A stretch of 64,000 bases of DNA from Gymnorhina tibicen (Eukaryota; Chordata; Aves; Passeriformes; Artamidae): contig VXAZ01002377.1 of the NCBI GenBank assembly GCA_013399875.1, forward strand, positions 62,001-126,000, read 5' to 3'. This document shows positions 24,119 through 41,300 of the stretch, piece by piece. The notes below the pieces were generated by a model. It did not search any database and had not been told where the DNA came from. It was given only the letters and a program-made list of their open reading frames with translations. Position 1 is the first letter of the stretch. Each line of letters opens with the position of its first letter. Position numbers and translations under genes: made by a program.

Positions 24119-26282
24119 GGGTGACCCACACGGAGGCTCCATGCCCACGGGAGACTTGGCAAGAGGGGGGTTTTTTTTGCCCAAAAAAAACCTGGCTCCC
24201 AGCTATTTGCTTTGCCGGCTTTGCTGGTCCTGGGCCGTGTCCGTGGTGCAGATGCAAAAGCAGCAGAGCTGAAACTCTGCCTGTCGGAGGGGAAACTGCT
24301 GGGATCTGTTTTCAGCCTGGTTTCGGGTTGCCTGGAGAGTGTGCTCCGGTAACCCGAGGCCGGGAGATGTCCCTCGTCTGTCCCGGGACAGCTGGGTGTG
24401 AGCAGCACATCGCTGCCTGGCAGGGTGCTTTTCAGCCTGTCAGCAGATTTACAAACATCCTGCTGAAAAAAAAAAAAAAAAAAAAAGGTGTAATCATGTG
24501 ACTTCTGGCCTCAAAAACGCCTCCTGCCTGTGCTATGGGAAATAGCGAGTTGACGGCAGGAAGTACAGAGGGTTTTGCGGTTTGATATTTGTGTATATGT
24601 GGTTTTGTTTTTTTGGGTTTTTTTTTAAGGTTTTTCATTAAAAAGGTGCTTCAGCTCGGGCTGGTTACCTGCAGGCTTCGTGTGGCCATGTTGTAAGCAA
24701 AAAGTACAGTCGTATTAGAAGTGTATATTTATTTTCCTGGGTGTAGCCTCCTTCCTGCTGTGCAGGCCAGGGAGCGCTGCCAGCGAGTCCCTTGCCTGCA
24801 GAAACCTCTAAGCAAAGAAAATATTCGTGAAACGCCTGCAAGTATGCATAAAACCCCTTCAAAGAGGTGAGATTTAGGAGTGGGAGGACCCACGTGCTGC
24901 CGAAACTCGGCTGGCTTTTTTTGGGCTGAGCATCCTGCTGAAAGCACAGAGAAGGGGGAACAAATAAATAAATGGTGGGAAGGAGGAGTGGGAAAGGAGG
25001 GGAAAAAAAGCCCTTTTATGCAGCGAGCTGCAGCCGCCTGGGCTCGCTGCTGGCAGAAAGTAGGACACTCCTGCTGGGTTTTCTACTCTGGAAAGGCTAA
25101 ACTTGGCTGGGAGTGGGTGGAAGCAGCCGGCAGGGAGGTGTGCGTGTGTCCTCCATCCCCATCCCCTGCTCATCCAGCTCTGCTGCTGTGGGGCTGCTGG
25201 CAGGAGCTGCGTGTCCGGTTTAAGCCCGGGCTTGTGAAGGTGATGACACGTTCAGCTCGCTGAGATGAGCAGGAATTAAGGCCTGGATATCTCTGCTTGC
25301 GGAGGATCCGAGGTCTTGGGGTGCTCGTCGGGGTGGGTGTGGGGCTGGTGGGATGGAGCTGGGAGGGTTCGGAGGAGGGGGAGGAGGGTGCTCTGATGTG
25401 TTTGCAGAGATAAAGGAGCTCGTGGCCTCGTGTCTGAGTCAGGCGTGGGGACGAGGAACAAGTGGCTGCTGGCACTGGGGGTTAGTTGGGAGTTGGGCAA
25501 TTCAGTGGGAATTAGGTTAAAGGGGAGCAGGGAGATGGAGGCCTGGAACGTCTGTGGGCTGGGTGATGCTTGTGCTCCTGCACAGGAGGCTCTGGGCCGT
25601 TCTTTCCTGCTCCTGGGTTTCCCCTGCACCTCTGATCCCCAAACTGGGGCTTTCCTCGTGCCCTGCACCTCCCTGGGCAAAAGCCCCAGTGGGAGGGGAG
25701 CAGGGGACAGCAGCCACAGATAGCTCTGGTGCATGCTGACCCCCCTGTGCATGGGCAGAGGGTCACACCTGGGGCTGTGACCCCAATCTGGGTCCCCAGG
25801 GCAACGGGCTGGCCAAAATGAGGCTGTAAAGTCCAAAAATGTAATTTGGAGTAATATCTTTAAAGGGAAGAGCAGGGCCAGGGCCTGTCGTCAAGTCCTG
25901 TGCCTGAAGTTTGCTGTGGAGGTGGGATGTCACTTATTCCTTCTCCTGGTCCTTATTCTCCACTTTTGTGGAAGTAAACACAGGTTTTAATACCCTCCAA
26001 ATCCCTTGGATCTGCTTCAAAAGGTATTTTCCTGCTGCTGCTAATCCTGTAGTGGTCAACAAACAAGGTTGCCTTGTCTGATTTCTCCTGAGCTGCAGGA
26101 GGGAGGTTGTTACTCCGTTCCTGTGCCTCTCCTGACCTTTGGGGCAATGGGGGATCTGGAGGGACCTGGTGCAGCCACACGTTTTATCCTCCCACGTGCT
26201 GCTGCAGCTGAGCCCAGTTTGGGGATGTTTCCAGCAATGCTCCAATCTGGCTGCAGGTGGAGTGTCCCGTTCAGTAGCCAAG

Positions 26283-31712
<5,430 letters not shown>

Positions 31713-33095
31713 CTGATCAAACCACGAATAATCCTGAGTCCCTGATGCTTTTAACTGATAGCGGGTTGGGTGCAGAGACCCCCCCTCTAAAAGAGACTCT
31801 AGTTCAGGTTACTTTATTAAAGCTTTTTATCTTTTCTTTTTTTTTTTTTTTCCATTTTTTGTTTGGGTTGGTTTTTTTTTTAATTTTTGAGGGTTTTTTT
31901 TGTTTTTTAAATTGTACAGTGGAGCTGGAGGTGGAACTGCTCTCTGCCAACCTCCTGCTCCTGGTGGGTCACAGCAGGACATTGGGGCATTCCCTGCTCA
32001 GAGGACTGCTGGAGAGCTCGCTGGCCTCTTGGAATTTGGTTAGCCTGGACCCCTTCCAGCCCAGTTTGCTACTGGGAGGGCAGGAAGCAGTAGCTTTGTG
32101 CTGGGATTAGGGACTTGGTGGGGCAGCGGAGGTGGATGCTGCTGGAAAGCCATGGCCGGGGGGGAGTGTGCACCCCCAGATGGGTTGATCTGACTGTTAG
32201 CACCCGAAACAAGCAGGGAAGGATTTCCTGTGAGTGTGTGCCTTGAGCTGGCTAAATTTAGACCTATTAACGACAAAATACTGCTGAACTTGATGTGGGG
32301 GTGGCTCTGGCCAGGGCTGCCTGCCCCAAGTCCCTCGTGCATCACCTGCTCTGCGCCATCCTTCTGGCTTTTCAAACCACTTCTCCCTCAACTGTTCACT
32401 GGCTTTTTTTTATCTGCTGTACTCTGGGGTTATTGGTGCTGGGGAAGGGCCTGGCTGGAGCTCCATGAGCCTTTGATCAAATATCCTGCAAGCAGCTGGG
32501 AGGGAGCTGGCAAGAGCAAAGCCCTTCTCCTCCGTGGCTGAGCAGCTTGATGTGTGCAGGTTGTGCCTGGGCAAGGGTGCAGCACCCACATTTGGGGTGC
32601 TTTGGGGCTGCAGGTGCTGACTGCTGAGCTGAGGGATGGTTCCCGAGTCTGCTGCAGGGAGCTCAAGCAGATGCTTGGAGGTGTCTCACTAACTTGGACA
32701 CAATTAAACCTTTTTTTTTTCTTGAGCCACAGGTGTTAAGGAAGGTAAAAAACCTTATTTTTGTTACTGGGGGGAGGTGTAAGAGGTTGTGTACAGGAGG
32801 AATCATGCGATTTGCCAACACTAATATAGCAAAGAGCTTTGCTTTTTTTTTTTTTTTAANTTTTCCAAAACTAAAATAGCAAAAAGTTTTGTTTTTTTTT
32901 TTTTTTTTTTAATTTTAAAGCACAAAATATATTACTGAGCTGAGGCTACGGGTCTGAAATGTGTGAAGCAGGCTCTCCATGCACTGTAAAATAGCCCCTT
33001 ACCTCTGCTTGCTCAGACACCAGTGAGGCAGAGCTGTGCTGTATTTGGCTGGAACACCTGTGCCAATAAATGATTTCTCCAGTGTCTCGGCTCCT
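31713..33095 (+). other. CTSB: CTSB 3' UTR
   Basis: The segment from the stop codon to the AATAAA at 33065 carries several long T tracts (31836-31912, 32702-32712, 32843-32857, 32890-32910) and no coding signal. A 50-bp tandem duplication lies at 32820-32920 and contains a single N at 32860. An ATTAAA at 31816-31821 could give a short isoform. Confidence 0.6.
33065..33070 (+). terminator. CTSB: CTSB distal polyadenylation signal AATAAA
   Basis: AATAAA is followed within 30 bp by GTGTCTCGG and GTGGTTGCTTCTG, a GT-rich downstream element. It lies 1.35 kb after the stop codon. Confidence 0.6.
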
Positions 33096-33174
33096 GGCCC
33101 GTGGTTGCTTCTGCCTGACTTCCACCACCTCAGATGGTTGTCTGGTGTGGAAGCCAGGTGAGACCCTTCTGTCT

Positions 33175-33476
33175 TCAGAGAATGGTTTGGGTTGGAAGGG
33201 ACCTTAAAGCTCATCCAGTGCCACCCCCTGCCATGGGCAGGGGCACCTTCCACTATCCCAGGCTGCTCCAAGCCCCATCCAACCTGGCCTTGGACACTTC
33301 CAGGGATCCAGGGGCAGCCACAGCTTCTCTGGGCACCCTCTGGTAGGGCCTCCCCACCCTCACAGCCAGGAATTCCTTCCCAGTCTCCCACTTAACCCTG
33401 CCCTCTGGCAGTGGGAAGCCATTCCCTGTGTCCTGTCCCTCCATCCCGTGTCCCAAGTCCCTCTCCAGCTCTCNTG
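33175..33476 (-). mobile_element. CR1 fragment between CTSB and FDFT1 ends
   Basis: CR1 text stops exactly at the single N (33474), so the right border may be an assembly join. Confidence 0.88.
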
Positions 33477-33889
33477 TCACTGCCAGCCCTGTCCTGTGGC
33501 CCTGCTGGTGCCAGCCACCCCTCGGGATGTGTGCTGCTGGGGGCAAAGGTGCTTCCACCTGGATCAGAGATCAGCCAGGACTTCCAGCATCCCTGAGGAT
33601 GCACCAGCGCTCCGCAGCACGAGCCTGCAGCTCAGGGCTGTGCCACCACTCCTTTCAAGGTGAATTTATAGACCCTCAGCTGTCACCCTAGTTAAAATTC
33701 TTCCTCCAGGTCTGGCACACGGGGCTGTACTTTGATACCCAGAGCTGGCACCAAGGGAGCATTACAATTCCATGAGCTGAGGGCTTGTAACTCGTGGGGA
33801 ATCACTGGTATAAAAGAAAGGACAGCTGAAAAAAAACCCCAAAAAAACAATGATCCAACACTTTTTTTTTTTTTTCCCCAAAGAAAACT

Positions 33890-33895
33890 TTTAAT
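33890..33895 (-). terminator. FDFT1: FDFT1 candidate polyadenylation signal ATTAAA
   Basis: On the minus strand ATTAAA is followed about 15 bases later by GGGG and a genomic A tract. I saw no better signal between here and the FDFT1 stop. The implied 3' UTR is 1.4 kb (33876-35312) and contains no recognised feature. It ends about 0.8 kb from the CTSB end on the other strand. Confidence 0.5.
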
Positions 33896-35312
33896 TTCAA
33901 CAAGATGGGAAGCTGCACAAAGAGAGCTACCGCAAGTTTCTGTAGAACAACAGCTTAAAATTATCTACACCAGGAGCTGTGGAGCAAGGGTTCTCCTTCT
34001 GAGTAAGAGCCTGGCCACAGGGGCTTGGCCTCGCACAGACCACCACCCTGCCCCCAGCAGCTCTGTCCTAGACCAGGACACGGGCTCTCCTTCCCTTCAC
34101 GACAGCAAAGCAGCATTTGAGGGGGGCAGGTAGGGACCTTGAAAACAACAATCCACCCCAGGAGAACGGGACTTGCCTTTAGAGTGTTGTTTCCTCTTGG
34201 AAGTCCAGCCTGATGTGCTTGAAGACAGCAGTGGGAGCCTCTTCCAGCTCGCACATCAGCCTGACCCAACGCCAGAGCCAAGTGGGCCAGGGAAACCTGC
34301 CCTGGTCACTCCCTTGGTGGCTCCAGCCTTCCCAGTTCCTGGCAGGGATCACGCCTGCCTTTCAGGGTGACCAGTGCCCCGCTAAAAAAGCATCCCATGA
34401 GGGGCAGCAGGGTGCAAACTCTCACTCCCCTGCCTTGCTCTGCCATGACCACCCTGGGGCTGAGTTAGTGCACAGCCCAGAGCCTGCAGTAGAGTCAGGC
34501 CTGGGGTTATGAGCTCAGGGCTGTGCTGGCAGCTCCCTTCTCATTTTAACCACCTCCCCACTGCTGAAACCAGAGCTGTGTCACTGCAGGGGTCATCTGT
34601 CCCAGGGCAGGGAGCTGCACAGCTGCCTTTCAGCTGGGGGCACATTCAGGTGGACAGTGCACCTCACCTCCCATATATTTAACATTAAAAGGGCTCATTT
34701 CAGGATCCTTCAGCACAACAGAAACATGATTATGGCCTCTGCCTGTTTTCAGGCTGCAGGATATCAACTGCTGAGGGCCAGAGGTGGCCAGAGCTTTTTC
34801 CTTGGATAAGCATGTTCCTCTCCCAGCTGCAGCAGCCAGCATCCTTCCAGCACAGAGCAGGCACAGGAAATGAGGGAGAAGAGGCTGCCTAAAACAGGGA
34901 GGTAAAACCCTCAGGGTTTTGCTCAGCTCTGAGCTGGAAAGATGCCTCAAGTCTCATGGAAGAAAAGAAACAACTGGAGTTTCTATTTCAAACCATCCTA
35001 ACGGAAAAAAAACCCAAAACCAAACAACCAAAAATGTTCAGGTAAACAGGAAAGAAGGGGGAAAAAGAAATACTCGACCCCAGACACTAAGACTCCAATC
35101 AGCATTTGCAGCCATCCAAGCAGACAGCAAGGGCGGTGAAGATGGAGTCCAGCAGTGCCACACTGTCACCCCGGGGCTGCAGCTCCCCGGTGTCCCATCC
35201 TTGTCACCGTCCCAGTGCCCGGTGCTGGGCCACCCCCACGGCAGGGGACGAGGAGCCTCCTGCCCCCGCTGCCCGTCTGCCACCACTTGTCCCCCCACCC
35301 GGCCACTGCCCT

Positions 35313-38300
35313 TCAGTTCTCCCCTGCCTGCACGTACTCCTCGGTGGCCTTGGAGAGGGTGCTGAGGTACTGCCAGCTCAGGGCCGCCAGGAGCATGGCA
35401 CAGGACAGGTAGATGGGGGAGTAGTGGTGGCGGGAGGCCATGGGGCTGCCGGGCAGGCTCATGGCGCGGATGGAGGCGATGACCTGCTGCGTCTTGCCGG
35501 ACGAGGGGTCCGTGCTCGGGATCTTCTGGTAGATCTAAAGGAGGAAAGAGGAGGAGTTATGGTTCCCGCAGGAAGTTTAGGGGGAAAATGGGACCAGGTT
35601 GAAGTTTTAAGGGCCAAGAGTGACCTCGGTGGTGGAGTTCCATGAAGCAAGGGACACCTGGATGGGCCCAGGGCCCATCTCCCTTGGGAAGTGCACTAAG
35701 CCAAGCTGCCTCTTGAGGCCACCCCATGATGGGACATGGACCACACGGCCCTGGACACGATCCCTCAACCCCTGGTGGTGTTACTGGGACCAGTGGCGTT
35801 ACTGGGGCCAGTGGTTCTTGCCCCGCAATCCTCACTCACCGTATAGCCCACCTCAAACCAGTGGGAACATTCCTGCCTGGAAACAGCCACACCATCCCCT
35901 AATGCTGTGGTATTTGGGGTTTTCTTCTCATGGCCTCTGAGATACTCGTCTGCAGGAGTCTGAGCAAGGTGGGCACAAGCAGAGACCCTCTCCTGGGCTA
36001 AAGCCCTGCAGTGTCACTGGCTCTTGCCATGGGATTGGCCAGTTCACAAGGGCAGCTCTAATAACCCATGGTTTGAGGTCCCCCCACTGCAGAAGTGAAG
36101 TCTTCTTATTTAAGAACCCTCACTGAAATTGGTTTTTGGGGAGTGTGGTGGTTTTTTCCCATGAAACCACCCACCAGCTGACTCTCCACATGAGTTTTTA
36201 ACCTCCACAGGACCTTGAAGTCAGGAGTCATAAGGTCCCCCCTGAGCCTCTGCTCCAGGCTGAGCCCCTTTCCCAGCTCCTCCAGCAGCTCCTGGTGCTC
36301 CAGCCCCTTCCCCAGCTCCATTCCCTTCTCTGGACACACTACAGTCCCTCAATGTCTTTCATGTTGTGAGTGGCCCAGAACTGGCCCCAGGATTGGGTCA
36401 GGGGGACGGGCACTGCCCTGGTCCTGCTGGACACACTATTGCTGGTCCAGGCCAGGACATCACTGGCCTCATCTTCTCAACCCAGGCACAGACCAAGGGG
36501 ACGTTCAAGGGAACACATCAAGCACAGTCTGGTCCAGGCCAAAACCACATCAGGGTCACCACTCCCCACCACCACTGAGCCAAGGAAAGAATGAACAGAT
36601 CCCCACGTATTCCCAATTCCACCCCAAGAACGGGGACAGGAACAGCCAGAAATGACTCGATGCCAACTGCTGAGCCTACCTCTTCCACATACTGGTACAT
36701 GATGGCTTTGACAGCTTGTATGTTGGTGGCATCCATCATGAGGGTGACGGCCTGTCCCTTGCGGATCTTCACCACCCCCCGGAACACCTGCTGGTTGTTG
36801 TAGCAGGCAGCCAGCGTGGCAATGGCCATCACCTGAGGAGAGACAGGAGGAGCCTTTACTGCACTGCAAGGAACTTGCCGAGGGGTCATCTTGTCCACAG
36901 TGACATCCATGGAGTGGAGCCACAACCTCAACAACAGCAGGAATGGCAGGAACCAAGAAATAAGGGAAAAAACGATGATACAGAACCTCCTCCACCTCCA
37001 ACTCCTCACCAGCTGGGCTGCAGAGGATGAGGAACCGCTTGGAAGCTCAACTCACCTGGGGGATAGCGCAGAAGTTGAAGACACTTTGGTTTCTGAGGCG
37101 GGACAGGTAGGTGAGGACGTCGGGGACGTGGTGGAGGGCGTTGGTGATGAGCTCATTGAGGCATTGCACGGCCACATCGATGTTCTCTGGCTTGGCAAGG
37201 TCCGAGAGCTTCTTGGCATATCTGCTCCAAACCTAAACACCAAGATAAGGGCTCAGGAGTTGGAGGGTGCATCGATGTCATTGGAGAGACACCAGGTCCG
37301 GGAGAGCAACAAGAACCACCAAAAACCCCCACGCAACAGCCTTGGAGCATCACTGCGATAAGGAAAAGCAGGAAGGGCGGGCTGTGGAGACGTGACAGTG
37401 GCCCTGGTGTACACAAAGAGATGGTAAAGGAGGAGGGTAAAACTCATCTCCACATCTTTCCTAGGCGGGGCAAGGAAAAGGTGAGTCACGCATCAAGAAA
37501 TGCCCTGTGAGGCAGCTGAGCCACGTGGAAAAGGGGCAGAAAAATTCTTGGACATCATGTCAGGCACAGGCAGAGCTGATCCTGCTTTTGGGAGCAGACC
37601 GGGTACCCTCCTGGGATCTCAGCCAGTCTTATCCTCCCTCATTCCTAGAGAAAACCTAGCAGCAAGGAGAAAAAGCTGCCTCAGTAGTTCTTGGCAGTGT
37701 GGGGCGACATCACCTTGTCCCCACATCTGCACCCAGAGAGTTGTAGACAGATGTCAGCCAGCTGTCATCAGAAGAACTGTTAAGATGTACAGCCAAAAGC
37801 AGCGATTTGATGAGGTTTTCCCTCACCTCTCTGGGCCAGAACTCCCTTCCCTCCAGCTGGTCCTCCAGATAGTCACGGATGATGTTGGTTTTCTGTAGGA
37901 AGAGGCCCATGGAGTTTGCCAGATCTGTGTCCTGCCCTACGATGGAATCTTCCAGCTCTGATGCAGAGAAGAGGCGGGAAAGGCCAATCCCCACCAGCCC
38001 AGCAACGTAGTGACAGTACTGCCGAGGAGGTGCCAGGTTGGGAAAGAGTGGGGAACAAACAAGATAAAAGGAGCAGTTACAAAGAGTTACAAAGCAGTTA
38101 CAAAGGCTGCCTGTTTGCCACAGTGAGTTTTACAAAAAGCAACTGACAGTTCATTTTATGCAAGCTCTCATGGCCCTCCCTGGGATGTCTCAGCCTTCCC
38201 ATGAAAACAAACAGCTTTTCCCAACAGGGATGCTGTGTCTCCTCCTTCCATAGAGGCAAGGTGGACCCTACCAGGAAGGGTTCAAAAACCTGTGGTGTTG

Positions 38301-41300
38301 GCACCTGGGGACACGGTTCTGTGGTGGTCTTGGCAGTGCTGGGGGAATGGTTGGACTTGATGAGCTTAGAGGGCTTTTCCAACCTTAGTAACTCCATGAT
38401 CCTACTCGTGCTCAGTCCATTCCTCTGTCTGGGCTGACTCACCTTATCCCACTCATGCTGAGAATCCACCTTCTTCTCCAAGAACTCCGCCATCCCAACA
38501 CCCATCTTGTGGCAAATATCCGAAATCACATCCTGGTAGACCTTGGACAGGTTCCTAAACTCCATGGAGATCTGGAGCAAGGTAAAAACAGAAAGAGAAT
38601 GTTCAGGGGAAAAAAAAAGCAAAAACAGAGCTCAACATTTATGAAGAAATCAGAAAAATACTGTTTACCAAGCTCTAATCCTGCCCTGGCTGGAGATCTG
38701 GGACAACTCCCCCAACCTGAGCTGTTTCAAGGTCCTTGGAGCTCAGGCTCAGCCTGCTCCCAGTCTAAACGGGACAGTCTCTGGCAGGAGATCAGACACA
38801 GCAAAATCTTTGGGAAGGCTCTGTGGCCTTGGACTGGTATCATCTGGGAGCTGCAGGACAAAACTGACTGCACTTGGTACACAGAGTTGTTTTCCTCTGT
38901 AATTTGAGAGCATTCCATCGCACCAGCCACGGGAAAAGACCCATGGGAGGTTTCTGGTGCTCTGTTCTCCCAAACCCTCTCCAGCTCCGGCTTCACAGGG
39001 CACATTTTGCACAACTGGAAAGGCACCAAGCAGTGAGGGAAGTTTGAAATCCTTTTAGTGCACGTCCAGTAACGTGACCATGGAATCACAGAATGTTTTG
39101 GTCTGGAAGGGACCTTAAAGATCTTTTAGTTCAATTCCCTCCCACGGGCAGAGACACTTGCAGTGTCTCAATCGCTCTCACACTGGAAAAAAAAAAAAAA
39201 ATTAAAAATGCATCCTCACTTTCCCAAAACTGTGGAGCATCACGTTTTATTGTGCTAAGCTTTTTTCTCCTTCACTGGGTGACCGCAGCCAGCCCAGGGT
39301 TTGTGTGCAATAAAGGTTTGTCTGTAAAATAAAAATATCCACTCTGCTTCTGTCTCTGTGGCTTCAGTCCCCTGCACAGAGACACATGGCCTGCAAATGC
39401 ACCTCTAGCAAATATTATTAAAAGGTTTTTAATCTGAGGGGGGTGAGGCACTGGCAGAGGATGCCCAGAGAAGCTGTGAATGCCTCCCAGAAAATTCAGG
39501 GCCAGGTTGGACAGCACTTGGAGTAATCTGGGATAGTGGAAGGTGTCCCTGCCCATGGCAGGGGATGGAACTGGATGAGCTTGAAGGTCCCTTCCAACCC
39601 AACAATTCCATGATTCTGCAATTCTGAGATTATTAAAATCACACCTGAGCATGGACTGCCTCAAATAAATAGCATGTACACCAAGAGAGAACAGCAAAGT
39701 GCCACAAACACCTTCTCAAAACCTCCTCTAAAGCCAAACCACTGACATCCCTGCTGTATCCCTACACATCCAGAATCCCAACATAGACATCCCCTATAAT
39801 ACTCCACCCTCCAGACAGGACACAGCCACTGTCACCCCAAAGGCTGAGCATCAAAACTGACAACACACCTCAGTTCTCCAAACAATTACCCCATTCCCAC
39901 TGCCAGGGAAAGCCTGAAAAAGGTAAACTCAAAATGGTAAAAACTTGAACAAAACAGAACTTCCCCAGAAAATGAGATGCTCCTCACTAGAACTATTATA
40001 TTTTTTCTTGAACAGAGCAAAGAAAAAGCCCCTAAAGAACCAACTCAAGAACAAAAAAATCAAAGCAGTATTGTTACTAATAACAGTGAGGGTGCTTTTT
40101 GTCTTATATCACGGAAGGATGGAATGGTTGGGGTGGGAAGGGACCTTAAAGCTCATCTCATTCCACCGCCTGCCATGGGCAGGGACACTCCCACTAGGGA
40201 CACAGGCAATGCACAGTGTTGGGTAACCCCAAATCTCTCTCCACAAGACAACAGTCATCTGCTCTTCCAGCAGAGGAGGCAAAAAGCCAGATCAGAGCTG
40301 GCACTTTTCCACAGCCAGATCCCCTCTGGCTCACAGAGCTGCACAGTGTTTGGGTTTCTCACCCCAGCTTGGCACCCAGCCCCCACAGGGAGGCGATGGA
40401 TCCCTTGGGAAGTGCTGTGGGACTGAACAAGCTCTGCAGGCACCACTTGGAGACAACCAGGCACCCAAAGGCACCACGGGGAGCAAGAAGAAGGCTGCCT
40501 TACCGTTGGGAAGTCTTCCAGCACCTGCCGGTCCTTCTCCTTGCTCTCCGTGTACTTCCAGTCCGGCTGGTAGAGGTGGGAGTGGAACTCGTGCAGCATC
40601 GGGACCTTGACATCCAAGGGGATGCTCATGTCATCCTCTACAGTGTCCAGGGCACGGAGAACCAGGTAGAAGATACAGACTGCATGTCTGGGAGGGGAGA
40701 AAAAACTGCAGTCATTACTCGGATTGCCTTGTGAGGGAGGACAAGCAGCTGGGATTAACCACAGAACCTTTGGTAAAGGCACTCTGAGCTCAACACGGCA
40801 CACACCGGCACTGCCAGGTCCTTGGTGCCTTTGGAAGATACCAGCCAGGTTAGGAAACCCAGGATTTTCCCCCAGGAGGAGACCTACAGCATGACTTTGG
40901 GCTTTCTAAGATGCGTATCAGGGAAGGGCCAAGGCCTGTGATCTCCCTGAGCAGGGAAGGCCCAACCCTGCAAGCAGGGCCAGCGCTCACCTGGACCCAG
41001 AGGACAGAGCCCAAGGTCGGCTTATTGGGAAAAGCAAACGTAAAATAGGGAAGGGGGAAAAAACCAAGTGCGTTTTTCCCATCACTTCCCCTTCTCTGCA
41101 CACCTTTTATCCTGCTGGGGGGGAATAAAGGGGTCACACTGTGCAACAGGAATATTAGGACTGGCAGGAAGAGCCAAAATCACCGTGTATTTTGTATCTC
41201 CATGCACAAGACCCTGGAGGCAGCCCATGTGTCCCAGAACCCCAGCAGGAAGCTGCTGGAGAGCCATCTCCCCTCCTGCTCCCACCATCCCTGCCTTCCC

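Larger units (their letters stand above)
20974..26256 (+). other. CTSB: CTSB intron 1
   Basis: The 5.3-kb intron runs from donor GTAAGG to the acceptor CTGCAG just before 26257. It holds a CR1 tail (21718-21795), a long CR1 copy (23722-24118), an A22 tract near 24465-24486 and G-runs near 23584. No internal exon was identified. Confidence 0.6.
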
